From contig JBEEFP010000050.1 of the NCBI GenBank assembly GCA_041166085.1, positions 62,001 through 126,000 of the forward strand: 64,000 bases of DNA. The letters run 5' to 3'. The notes below the pieces were generated by a model. It saw nothing but the letters and a program-made list of their open reading frames with translations. It was not told the DNA's origin and made no database searches. Shown piece after piece: positions 25,629 to 32,504 of the stretch; position 1 is the stretch's first letter; the number at the start of each line of letters is the position of its first letter. The DNA is from JBEEFP01 sp041166085 (lineage in GTDB: Bacteria > Actinomycetota > Acidimicrobiia > Acidimicrobiales > JAFATL01). A program made the position numbers and the translations under genes.

Positions 25629-26372
25629 CTCGCAGCCCGGCTCGCGGCGGCCGGCTGCGTCGCCTCGGAGGAGGAAGCGGCCGAGCTGCTCGACGCCGCC
25701 ACCGACGAGGTCACCCTCGACGCGTGGGTGCGCCGCCGGGAGGACGGGGAGCCGCTGGCGTGGATCACCGGCACGATGCAGTTCTGCGGGCGCCCGCTGC
25801 GCGTTGCTCCCGGCGTGTACGTACCTCGCATCCAGACCGAGGAGCTGGCCCGCCGCGCCGCCGACGTGCTCCCGGCACACGGGCGGGCCGTCGACCTGTG
25901 CACCGGTGCGGGAGCGGTGGCCGCCCACCTGCGCGCCACCGTGTCCAGCGCGGCGGTTGTCGGCGTGGACCTCGACCCGCACGCAGCGGCCTGCGCGCGC
26001 GCCAATGGCGTTCCCACACTCGCGAGCGACCTCGACGCCGCGCTGCGCGCGCCCCGCCGCGTCGACGTGGTCACCGCGGTCGCGCCCTACGTCCCGACCG
26101 CCATGGTGCGCCTGCTCCCGTCAGACGTGCAGCGCTACGAGCCGCGCACCGCCCTCGATGGCGGCGCCGACGGCCTCGACGTGGTGCGACGGGTCATCAC
26201 CGCCGCGTCCCGCCTGCTGCGACCGAGTGGCTGGCTGCTCACCGAGGTGGGCGGCGACCAGGACGCGGCCCTCGCGGCCGCGCTCGCCGACGCCGGCTTC
26301 GACGACTTCACACCCTGGCACGACGACGACGGAGACCTCCGCGGCGTGGCCAGCCGGTTCTCGAGGCAATGA
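25629..26372 (+). CDS. HemK/PrmC-like N5-glutamine methyltransferase, start unclear
   Basis: The frame from about 25629 to 26372 encodes a short helical N-domain (LAARLAAAGCVASEEEAAELLDAA), the PrmC-like link (PLAWITGTMQFCGRPLRVAPGVYVPRIQTE) and a SAM-binding Rossmann core (AVDLCTGAGAVAAHL, VVGVDLDPHAAACAR). The expected catalytic N-P-P-Y is VAPYVP here, so activity on release factors is doubtful. There is no ATG, GTG or TTG in frame between the regulator stop (25627) and GTG 25728, which would remove 33 conserved residues. The given start is therefore where homology-like sequence begins, not a codon I can support; frameshifted translation from the regulator or a rare CTG start are possible. 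Confidence 0.6.
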   Translation, partial: LAARLAAAGCVASEEEAAELLDAATDEVTLDAWVRRREDGEPLAWITGTMQFCGRPLRVAPGVYVPRIQTEELARRAADVLPAHGRAVDLCTGAGAVAAHLRATVSSAAVVGVDLDPHAAACARANGVPTLASDLDAALRAPRRVDVVTAVAPYVPTAMVRLLPSDVQRYEPRTALDGGADGLDVVRRVITAASRLLRPSGWLLTEVGGDQDAALAAALADAGFDDFTPWHDDDGDLRGVASRFSRQ

Positions 26373-26406
26373 CTCACGGATTCCGTAAGTCATTGCCTCG
26401 AGAACC
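26356..26406. terminator. 25-bp-arm near-perfect palindrome between convergent genes
   Basis: Arms 26356-26380 (beginning ggttctcgaggcaatgact) and 26382-26406 pair with one mismatch around a single T at 26381. It covers the last codons of the HemK-like gene and the last ten codons, including the stop, of the PglC-like gene on the other strand. It probably acts as a bidirectional terminator. It shares the core tctcgagg-N-aatg with 22972-23016. Confidence 0.7.
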
Positions 26407-27003
26407 AGTGGGGCCCTCGTATTCCGGCATGGTGGCGTGGGTCGGATGGCTGATGCCCTCGCGCTTGAGCACCTTGATCGCGGTCTGCACGAGGATGCGC
26501 AGGTCCGTCAGCACCGACACGTGGTCGACGTACCAGAGGTCGTATGCGAAACGCTCGTCCCATGTGATGTCGTTGCGCCCCGCAACCTGGGCCTGGCCGG
26601 TGATGCCCGGTCGGACGTCATGACGCCGCGCCTGCTCGGGCGTGTAGCGCTCGAGGTAGGACATGAGCAGTGGGCGCGGCCCCACGAGGCTCATGTCGCC
26701 CTTCAACACGTTGACCAACTCGGGCAGCTCGTCGATGCTCGTCTTGCGCAGGAAGCGACCCACTGGCGTGATGCGTTCCGCGTCGGAGAGGAGGTTGCCG
26801 TCCTGGCCCCGCCGGTTCGTCATGGTGCGGAACTTGTAGAGGGTGAAGGGCCGGCCATCGAGGCCGGGGCGCAGGTGACCGAAGACCACCGGCCATCCCT
26901 GCGTGACGAGCAGGACGAGAGCGACGACGGCCAGCAGCGGTGAGAGCACCACGAGGCCGACGGCCGCGCCCACCACGTCGAGCAGCCGCTTCACCGCCGG
27001 CAT
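26374..27003 (-). CDS. PglC-like initiating sugar-phosphate transferase
   Basis: 209 residues from ATG 27003. It is a monotopic phosphoglycosyltransferase: N-terminal re-entrant hydrophobic helix after KRLLDV, RPGLDGRPFTLYKFRTM, the catalytic Asp91-Glu92 in KTSIDELPELVNV, KGDMSLVGPRPLL and RPGITGQAQVAGRN. Length and layout match the minimal PglC enzymes, not the longer WbaP type. It would load the first sugar-1-phosphate on undecaprenyl phosphate, the natural start for the glycan cluster at 0.7-11 kb. Its last codons lie in the palindrome 26356-26406. Confidence 0.9.
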   Translation of the reverse strand: MPAVKRLLDVVGAAVGLVVLSPLLAVVALVLLVTQGWPVVFGHLRPGLDGRPFTLYKFRTMTNRRGQDGNLLSDAERITPVGRFLRKTSIDELPELVNVLKGDMSLVGPRPLLMSYLERYTPEQARRHDVRPGITGQAQVAGRNDITWDERFAYDLWYVDHVSVLTDLRILVQTAIKVLKREGISHPTHATMPEYEGPTGSRGNDLRNP

Positions 27004-27057
27004 GCTACCGGCGCGCCTGAGTCGTCCCAGACCGCCGGCGTCGCCCAGACTGGAGCC

Positions 27058-27885
27058 ATGGCACGGAGCCGGGCCCGGCAACTGGCCCTCGGAGGCGTGA
27101 AGGTGGCGGCCGCGGCGGCCGACCGCGTCCGGCCCGCCAAGCCCGGTGTGGTCGTGCTCCTCTACCACCGGGTCGGACGACGCTCGACGGTCGAGGTCGA
27201 CCTGCCCCGCGGCCTGTTCGCCGACCAGATGGCCGCCATCGCGGGCCGCGCCGTCACCCTCGACACCGCCCTCGACGCGCTGGCCGGCCCGCCGCCCGCC
27301 GGTGGCGCACCGGGGCCCGTCGTGGTCACCTTCGACGACGGCACCGCCGACTTCGTCGACGAGGCGCTGCCCGTGCTCGTCGAGCACCGAGTGCCTGCGC
27401 TGCTCTATGTCGCGACGGCGTTCATCGAGGACGGTCGGTCCTTCCCTGATGCAGGGGCGCCCGCGTCGTGGGCAGGATTGGCCGACGCCGTCTCCACCGG
27501 CCTCGTGACCCTCGGCTCCCACACCCACACCCACGCCTTGCTCGATCGCGCCGAGCGAGACGACGTGGTCGACGAGCTCGACCGCTCCCGCCAACTGCTG
27601 CAGGACCGCCTCGGCATGGCCGTCGACCACTTCGCCTATCCCAAGGCCGTCGCCGGCTCCCCCGCCGCCGACGCCGAGGTGCGGGCCCGGTTCCGCTCCG
27701 CGTCTCTGGCGGGCACGCGCGCCAACCCGTACGGCGCCACCGACCCGTACCGGCTGGCCCGCTCGCCCATCCAGGTCAGCGACGGCATGCGCTGGTTCGC
27801 GGCCAAGGTGGCGGGTGGCATGGTGCTCGAGGACCGGTTGCGCCAGGTCCTCAACCGCGGCCGCTACGCGGGCGCCGTCACCTGA
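27058..27885 (+). CDS. polysaccharide deacetylase family protein
   Basis: 275 residues. NodB-homology motifs: VVVTFDDGTADF (Asp93-Asp94) and GSHTHTHALL (His-x3-His zinc site near 158-162), then FAYPKA. It removes N-acetyl or O-acetyl groups from surface glycans; there is no signal peptide beyond a hydrophobic segment after the basic N-terminus, so it may act at the cytoplasmic face. It is divergent from the PglC-like gene, which fits a role in the same polymer. Confidence 0.86.
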   Translation: MARSRARQLALGGVKVAAAAADRVRPAKPGVVVLLYHRVGRRSTVEVDLPRGLFADQMAAIAGRAVTLDTALDALAGPPPAGGAPGPVVVTFDDGTADFVDEALPVLVEHRVPALLYVATAFIEDGRSFPDAGAPASWAGLADAVSTGLVTLGSHTHTHALLDRAERDDVVDELDRSRQLLQDRLGMAVDHFAYPKAVAGSPAADAEVRARFRSASLAGTRANPYGATDPYRLARSPIQVSDGMRWFAAKVAGGMVLEDRLRQVLNRGRYAGAVT

Positions 27886-27899
27886 ACCTGCATGGGTAC

Positions 27900-27943
27900 T
27901 TGTGTGCATTGACCGGGGCTATGGCCGGGGTCATTGCACACAA
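27900..27943. terminator. 15-bp-arm inverted repeat after the deacetylase gene
   Basis: ttgtgtgcattgacc (27900-27914) and ggtcattgcacacaa (27929-27943) pair with one mismatch around a 14-nt GC-rich loop. It starts 15 bp after the deacetylase stop. It is probably the terminator of that gene; the right arm shares gtcattgc with the 26356 palindrome. Confidence 0.6.
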
Positions 27944-27961
27944 CGGTGGCAAGCTCTCGGG

Positions 27962-28486
27962 GTGACGAAGGAGCGCTCCGGCGGTGACGTCCCCCTCGGC
28001 GTGCATCAGGTCATCGAGTACCTCATGGCGGGGTTCGCGCTGGTGTCCATCGCGCGGATCGAGCCGAAGTCGGCGCCCCTGTGCGCTGGCGCGGCCGCGA
28101 TGCTGGCGTTGCTGGCCGGGCTGAGCGGAGGCCGCGCGGGCGTCGTGCGGATCGTCGGACCGAGGCTGCACCGCGTCCTCGACTACGTCGCCGCCGCCGC
28201 CCTCGCCACCAGTCCATGGTGGTCCGGGGTCGGTTGGGGCGGCGGCGGTGTCTGGGTCGTCGAGTCGCTGGCGGTCGTGGTGGTGTGGCTGGCGCGCGCG
28301 ACGTCCTACCGACGCCGCCCGCCCGAGCCGCCCCAACCGCCCGCCCCGCCCGAGCCGCGTCGCGCTGCCACACCGACCGTCGCCGCCACTGCCCGGACGG
28401 CGGGACGACTGGCGGGCGTGGTCGGCCGCAAGGGCCCGCGCGCCGCTGGTGTCGCGGTCGGTCGGATCAAGAAGCGCAAACGCTGA
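27962..28486 (+). CDS. hypothetical membrane protein with Pro/Arg-rich tail
   Basis: 174 residues from GTG 27962. It opens with a short polar part, then three or four hydrophobic segments (VIEYLMAGFALVSIA, LCAGAAAMLALLAGL, VLDYVAAAALATSPWW, VWVVESLAVVVVWLA), a proline-rich stretch (RRRPPEPPQPPAPPEP) and a very basic end (GRIKKRKR). No family is recognised. The gene lies between two inverted-direction genes and seems to be a single-gene unit. Confidence 0.65.
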   Translation: MTKERSGGDVPLGVHQVIEYLMAGFALVSIARIEPKSAPLCAGAAAMLALLAGLSGGRAGVVRIVGPRLHRVLDYVAAAALATSPWWSGVGWGGGGVWVVESLAVVVVWLARATSYRRRPPEPPQPPAPPEPRRAATPTVAATARTAGRLAGVVGRKGPRAAGVAVGRIKKRKR

Positions 28487-28502
28487 ACGGCCAGCGCGGG
28501 CG

Positions 28503-30185
28503 CTAGGACGAGGTGCCGAAGCGGGCGTCGGTCCGCAGCATGACGGCGAGCTCGTCGGGTGGCAGCGGGGCCGCGAACAGGTAGCCCTGGGCACGGTCGC
28601 AGCCGAGCTGGCGGAGGGCGGCGAGCTGTCCTGGCGTCTCGACGCCCTCGCCCACCGTCTCCAGCTCGAGGGCGCGCGCCAGTCCGACGACCGCGGCGGC
28701 GACCGCCCGGTCGACAGACCGGTGCTCGAGCCCGGCGACGAAGGCGCGGTCGACCTTCAGCGCGTCGATCGGGAACCGGGTCAGGTAGCTGAGCGACGAG
28801 TAGCCCGTGCCGAAGTCATCGACGGCGAGCGTCACGCCCCGGTCGTGGATGCGCTGCAGCACCTCGACCACACCCGGGTCCATGAGCACGGACTCGGTGA
28901 TCTCGAGCCGCAGCCGATCCGGTCCCATCGTCTCCAACGCGGCGTCGATGTGCTGCTCCAACCGGCGGTCGGCGAGCTGGGCGACCGACACGTTCACGGA
29001 CAGCTCCAACGACCCGACGTCGATTCCCTGCGCGCTCCAACGCTCGAACTGGCGGGCGGCCTCGCGCAGCACCCACGCGCCGAGTGGGTTGATCAGGCCC
29101 GTCTCCTCGGCGAGGGGGATGAAGGCGGCAGGCGGCACGAGGCCGACGCCAGGACGCTGCCACCGCACCAGCGCCTCCAGGCCGACCAGCCGCCCGGTCG
29201 TCAGATCGACGATGGGTTGGTAGTGCAGCAGCAGCTCGGAGCGCTCGAGGGCCTGTCGAAGCGCGTGCTCCATCTCGAAGCGATCCAACCGGAGGGTGCC
29301 CATGTCGGACTCGTAGACCGCGACGCCGCCCGGGCCGCGACTCTTGGCCGCCTTCATGGCCGTCTCCGCCTGTGACAGCAGGGCACCCGGGTCACCCGCG
29401 CCGGCGTCACTCCACGACGCGCCGAGGCTGCACGTGAGATGCACCTCCTGCCCGGCGACGACAAACGGCTCGCTCGACGCCTCCCGCAGCCGCTCCATGA
29501 TCGGGCCGAGGTCCGTGGCCTGGGCCATGCCGTCACAGAGCACGACGAACGTGTCGCCCGCGAACCGGGCGACGGTGTCGGACGGACGCACGCTGGCGAC
29601 GCATCGCCACCCGAGGTCGAGCAGGATCCGGTCCCCCGCCTCGTAGCCCAGGCTCTCGTTGACATGCCCGAGGCGGTCCACCCCGAGGAACAACACGGCG
29701 ACGAAGCCGCCCTGACGCTGCGCCCGGGCCAACGCCATCCGGCACCGGTCGAGCAGCAGGGGCCGGGTCGGGAGCTGCGTCTGCGGATCCTGGAGGGCGA
29801 AGGGCGGCAGCGCATCGTCGCCGTCGAAGGCCCAGCCGGCGGGGACGGCCACGCCGGCGACTCCCCCTTCGACGCCGGGACCGAAGGAGACGTCGAACCA
29901 GCGGCCTCCAGCGCGAGCTCGTTCCCGCACCGTCTCGCCGTCAACCGCGCGACGCACGATGCGCTGGAGCTCGGGGTGCGATGCCAGCACATCGAGCAGG
30001 CTCCGTCCGAGGATGTCGGGAGTGAGGGCGAGGGTGGCCAGCGCCTCGCCGTCTGCGAGCACACAGTGCCCCCGGCGATCAGCGGCGAGGACGACGAGCG
30101 CCCCACGACCGACGGCGGTCCGGACCATGGCTGCGTAGCGCGCCGCCCCTGGATCCGTCGCCGGCGCCCGTCGTCCCCGCCACAC
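28503..30185 (-). CDS. degenerate-GGDEF/EAL protein (probable c-di-GMP phosphodiesterase)
   Basis: 560 residues from GTG 30185, 8 bp after the preceding small gene; ATG 30128 is an alternative. A PAS-like region (about 30-120) precedes a GGDEF domain whose signature is AGDTF (about 209-213), so cyclase activity is unlikely. The EAL domain keeps the catalytic set: EALVRW (about 337), LSVNVSVAQL, LEITESVL, VDDFGTGYSSL, LKVDRAFV, VGEGVET and AQGYLF. It should degrade c-di-GMP, with the GGDEF part perhaps binding GTP as a regulator. It is the last gene of a three-gene unit with the two small ORFs at 30194-30606. Confidence 0.88.
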   Translation of the reverse strand: MWRGRRAPATDPGAARYAAMVRTAVGRGALVVLAADRRGHCVLADGEALATLALTPDILGRSLLDVLASHPELQRIVRRAVDGETVRERARAGGRWFDVSFGPGVEGGVAGVAVPAGWAFDGDDALPPFALQDPQTQLPTRPLLLDRCRMALARAQRQGGFVAVLFLGVDRLGHVNESLGYEAGDRILLDLGWRCVASVRPSDTVARFAGDTFVVLCDGMAQATDLGPIMERLREASSEPFVVAGQEVHLTCSLGASWSDAGAGDPGALLSQAETAMKAAKSRGPGGVAVYESDMGTLRLDRFEMEHALRQALERSELLLHYQPIVDLTTGRLVGLEALVRWQRPGVGLVPPAAFIPLAEETGLINPLGAWVLREAARQFERWSAQGIDVGSLELSVNVSVAQLADRRLEQHIDAALETMGPDRLRLEITESVLMDPGVVEVLQRIHDRGVTLAVDDFGTGYSSLSYLTRFPIDALKVDRAFVAGLEHRSVDRAVAAAVVGLARALELETVGEGVETPGQLAALRQLGCDRAQGYLFAAPLPPDELAVMLRTDARFGTSS

Positions 30186-30193
30186 GATCGGCT

Positions 30194-30442
30194 CTACGCC
30201 CCCGCCCCAGCCGACGGCGCGTTCGCCCCGTGCACCCGTTGCCACTCGCGCACCCGGTCTGCCCAGCGTCCTGCGTGGTCGGCCACGACGGGATGAGCGC
30301 CGTGGAGGAGTGCCAACCTCGCCCACGCCTCGATGGTCGCGGGGGCGGCCAGGTCGCAACCCCGCACCACGAACACGGGCTCGTCGTCACCGACGACGCC
30401 GAAGCCCAGCGGGTCGGTCGTCCGCCGCTCGGCCCGGCTCAA
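30194..30442 (-). CDS. 82-residue hypothetical protein, coupled to small secreted protein
   Basis: The frame begins at a TTG (30440-30442) that overlaps the TGA of the upstream secreted peptide gene (TTGA), and ends 8 bp before the GGDEF/EAL start. The product (SRAERRTTDPLGFGVVGDD, then VFVVRGCDLAAPATIEAWARLALLHGAHPVV) is soluble and mixed alpha/beta with no recognised family. Translational coupling on both sides is the main reason to call it. Confidence 0.5.
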   Translation of the reverse strand: MSRAERRTTDPLGFGVVGDDEPVFVVRGCDLAAPATIEAWARLALLHGAHPVVADHAGRWADRVREWQRVHGANAPSAGAGA

Positions 30443-30606
30443 TCGAACGGGCAGACGGTCGCCGACGGAGGATTGGGGCTGCCGTTCTCGACGGTCACCG
30501 TGTAGCAGGGGCCCGCCGACGCCGGGCCGGCCACGACGGCGAAGAGTCCGAATATCGCTGTCGCGGCCACCATCATCCGCACCGCGTGCCTGCGCATCCC
30601 TTGCAT
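30439..30606 (-). CDS. 55-residue secreted peptide with two cysteines
   Basis: ATG 30606 with a strong AGGAGG site 6 nt upstream. The product has a signal peptide (MQGMRRHAVRMMVAAT, hydrophobic core to about residue 28, cleavage after PASA) and a mature part of about 24 residues (GPCYTVTVENGSPNPPSATV, ending CPFD) with two cysteines able to form a disulfide. It is first in a three-gene unit with a c-di-GMP phosphodiesterase. The function is unknown: signalling peptide or small cell-wall protein are options. Confidence 0.68.
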   Translation of the reverse strand: MQGMRRHAVRMMVAATAIFGLFAVVAGPASAGPCYTVTVENGSPNPPSATVCPFD

Positions 30607-30751
30607 TGACGTCCTCCTGATCGGGTTCGGGACGCAAACGCTCAGCGGCGCTGCTGATTACAGGACAGGCCGACGAGAGAGGAGTTCGGCCCTCGGAGGG
30701 CGAAGAACGTTCACAGGGGGCCGGCTCCGAATCAGTTGGTGGGGAGCACGC

Positions 30752-31678
30752 ATGTCGGCCAGCGCAGTGCAACCGAGCAGCCCGGCCATCGACGTCGGGC
30801 GTGAGTGGGGCTTCGTCCGCCGCGAGCTGCTGCGGGTGCTCTCGGCCCGCCAGGTGCCGCACGCCGACGCCGAGGACATCGTGCAGGAGGTCGCCCTACG
30901 CGCCCTCGTCCACCCGGAGGGGTTTCGCACCAGGCCGGACCTGGCGCGGTGGTCGTGGCGCGTGGCATGGCGACTGCGCATTGACGGCGTGCGCAGCGCC
31001 GCGCACATCGACGCCTCGCCCGCGCCGGACCTGCCGGGGCCGGAGGACACCGCCAGGCTGGTGGAGGGACGGCTCGCCCTCGACACTGTCCTCGCCGGGT
31101 TCACCCGGCTGTCCGCGACGGACCGCACCGCCCTCTTCGAGGCGCCCGCGCCGGACGCGTCCCGTCAAGAAGCGGTTCGCCTCGCCGTCCGACGACACCG
31201 CGCCCGCGCCCGGCTGACTCGACTCGTGGGTGGCCTGCCCACCGCATGGCTCGGGGTCACCGCGCACCTGCGACGGCTGCGGGTACGGACGCGGCCGCAG
31301 GTGACGCTCACCGCGCTCCCTGTCGCCTTCCTCGTTGCCGTGCAGCTCGGCGTCGTGGTCCTCGGCCTGCCCGACCGCGGTCCGCACACCACGGGGAAGC
31401 CGGGATGGTCGTCGGCGGTGCTGACGCAGGACACGCGAGCGGCGACGCCGACGCGTCCGCGCGTGGCGCTAAGCCCCGAACCCCCCTCCAGGGCGGCGGC
31501 CCGCCCGTCCGCCTCGACCGTTGCCGTCATCCCGCTGGGCGACGGCCTCCGAGTCAAGGTGACGACCGAGGACAGGACCGACCCGCCTACCGCCTGCCTG
31601 CGCAACGTCGCCATCATCGGCCAGATCTGTCTCGACCGGCCCGGTCCCGCTCTCCCTGTTCCGCCCATCGCGCCGTGA
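30752..31678 (+). CDS. sigma-70 region-2-like protein tethered to the membrane
   Basis: 308 residues with GGGGAG upstream of ATG 30752. Residues 15-80 resemble ECF sigma region 2 (FVRRELLRVLSARQVPHADAEDIVQEVALRALVHP, then WRVAWRLRIDGVR). The region-4-like part (about 100-150) is weak and lacks a clear helix-turn-helix. One transmembrane helix (about 184-206) is followed by an external 100-residue Pro/Ser/Thr-rich tail with two cysteines (TACLRN, GQICLD). A sigma-like domain fixed to the membrane is unusual; it may be released by proteolysis or may be a non-sigma descendant. It is divergent from the small secreted peptide gene across a 145-bp gap with no other feature seen. Confidence 0.75.
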   Translation: MSASAVQPSSPAIDVGREWGFVRRELLRVLSARQVPHADAEDIVQEVALRALVHPEGFRTRPDLARWSWRVAWRLRIDGVRSAAHIDASPAPDLPGPEDTARLVEGRLALDTVLAGFTRLSATDRTALFEAPAPDASRQEAVRLAVRRHRARARLTRLVGGLPTAWLGVTAHLRRLRVRTRPQVTLTALPVAFLVAVQLGVVVLGLPDRGPHTTGKPGWSSAVLTQDTRAATPTRPRVALSPEPPSRAAARPSASTVAVIPLGDGLRVKVTTEDRTDPPTACLRNVAIIGQICLDRPGPALPVPPIAP

Positions 31679-31685
31679 GCGGCAC

Positions 31686-32204
31686 TCAGTCGACGCGATC
31701 GACCACCATCAGCCGGCACGGGCCGCCGGGTTCGTCCACCACGCCGACGAAGCGGAACCCAGCGCGCTCCAGGGCGCGCCACGACGCCACGTTCGCGGCG
31801 TAGGGCGCAGCGCAGGCTTGCGTCCACTCGGGATGCCCACCGAGCACCACGTCGCGGACGAACGCCTCGATGGCCGACGAGCCGATGCCGCGCCGACGAT
31901 CGGCGGGCTCACCGACGAGGTAGTCGATCCCGGCTGCGGTGCTGTGCACACCGAGGGCGCGCCAGGGCGCGGTCTCCTCGGGCTCGTCGACAACCGCCCA
32001 GCACTGGATCCATCCGACGTCGCGCCCGTCGACCGCGAAGATCCAGTACTCGACCGGATCAGTGCACGCAGAGCCGTACTCGCGCACCACCGCATCCCAC
32101 GACACGTCGTCGCCTTCCCACCACTCCACCACCCCGGGCTCGTTGAGCCAGCGGTGCAACATCGCGAGGTCGTCGTCGGTCAGGCGACGGAACGTCACCT
32201 CCAT
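31686..32204 (-). CDS. GNAT acetyltransferase, AAC(6')-like
   Basis: 172 residues. It begins VTFRRLTDDDLAMLHRWLNEPGVVEWWEGDD and contains GIDYLVGEPADRRRGIGSSAIEAFV (acetyl-CoA loop RRRGIG) and NVASWRALERAGFRFVG, the pattern of the aminoglycoside 6'-N-acetyltransferase/IucB-type GNAT group. The natural substrate is unknown; most chromosomal homologues are not resistance genes. It converges with the sigma-like gene (7 bp gap). Confidence 0.85.
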   Translation of the reverse strand: MEVTFRRLTDDDLAMLHRWLNEPGVVEWWEGDDVSWDAVVREYGSACTDPVEYWIFAVDGRDVGWIQCWAVVDEPEETAPWRALGVHSTAAGIDYLVGEPADRRRGIGSSAIEAFVRDVVLGGHPEWTQACAAPYAANVASWRALERAGFRFVGVVDEPGGPCRLMVVDRVD

Positions 32205-32213
32205 GCAGCGCGT

Positions 32214-32504
32214 CTACGGGTGCGCGAACGACGGCGCGTCCTCGACCTCGAATGCGAGGTCGTCCACGTAGCAGAACCACCAGTCCTCGCCCGGCTCGTA
32301 GGACTGGATGATCGGATGGCCGTCGGCGTGGAAGTGTGCGGTGGCGTGGCGATTCGGCGAGTTGTCGCAGCACCCGACGTGGCCGCACGACATGCACACA
32401 CGAAGGTGCACCCAGCGTCCACCGATCTTGAGGCAGTCCTCGCACCCTTCGCTGCTCGGGGTGACGTCGGCCACCTGATCGAGGTGGGTGCAGCTCTGGC
32501 TCAT
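32214..32504 (-). CDS. UBP-type zinc finger protein
   Basis: 96 residues. Zinc ligands: CTHLDQV, CEDCLKIGGRWVHLRVCMSCGHVGCCDNSPNRHATAHFH-type spacing (C-x2-C, C-x2-C, H residues), as in the ubiquitin-binding UBP zinc finger, here in a bacterium. Its start overlaps the stop of the CNB/FAD reductase gene (ATGA). In many actinobacteria this pair is adjacent, and the zinc finger may serve as a redox or docking partner of the reductase. Confidence 0.9.
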   Translation of the reverse strand: MSQSCTHLDQVADVTPSSEGCEDCLKIGGRWVHLRVCMSCGHVGCCDNSPNRHATAHFHADGHPIIQSYEPGEDWWFCYVDDLAFEVEDAPSFAHP

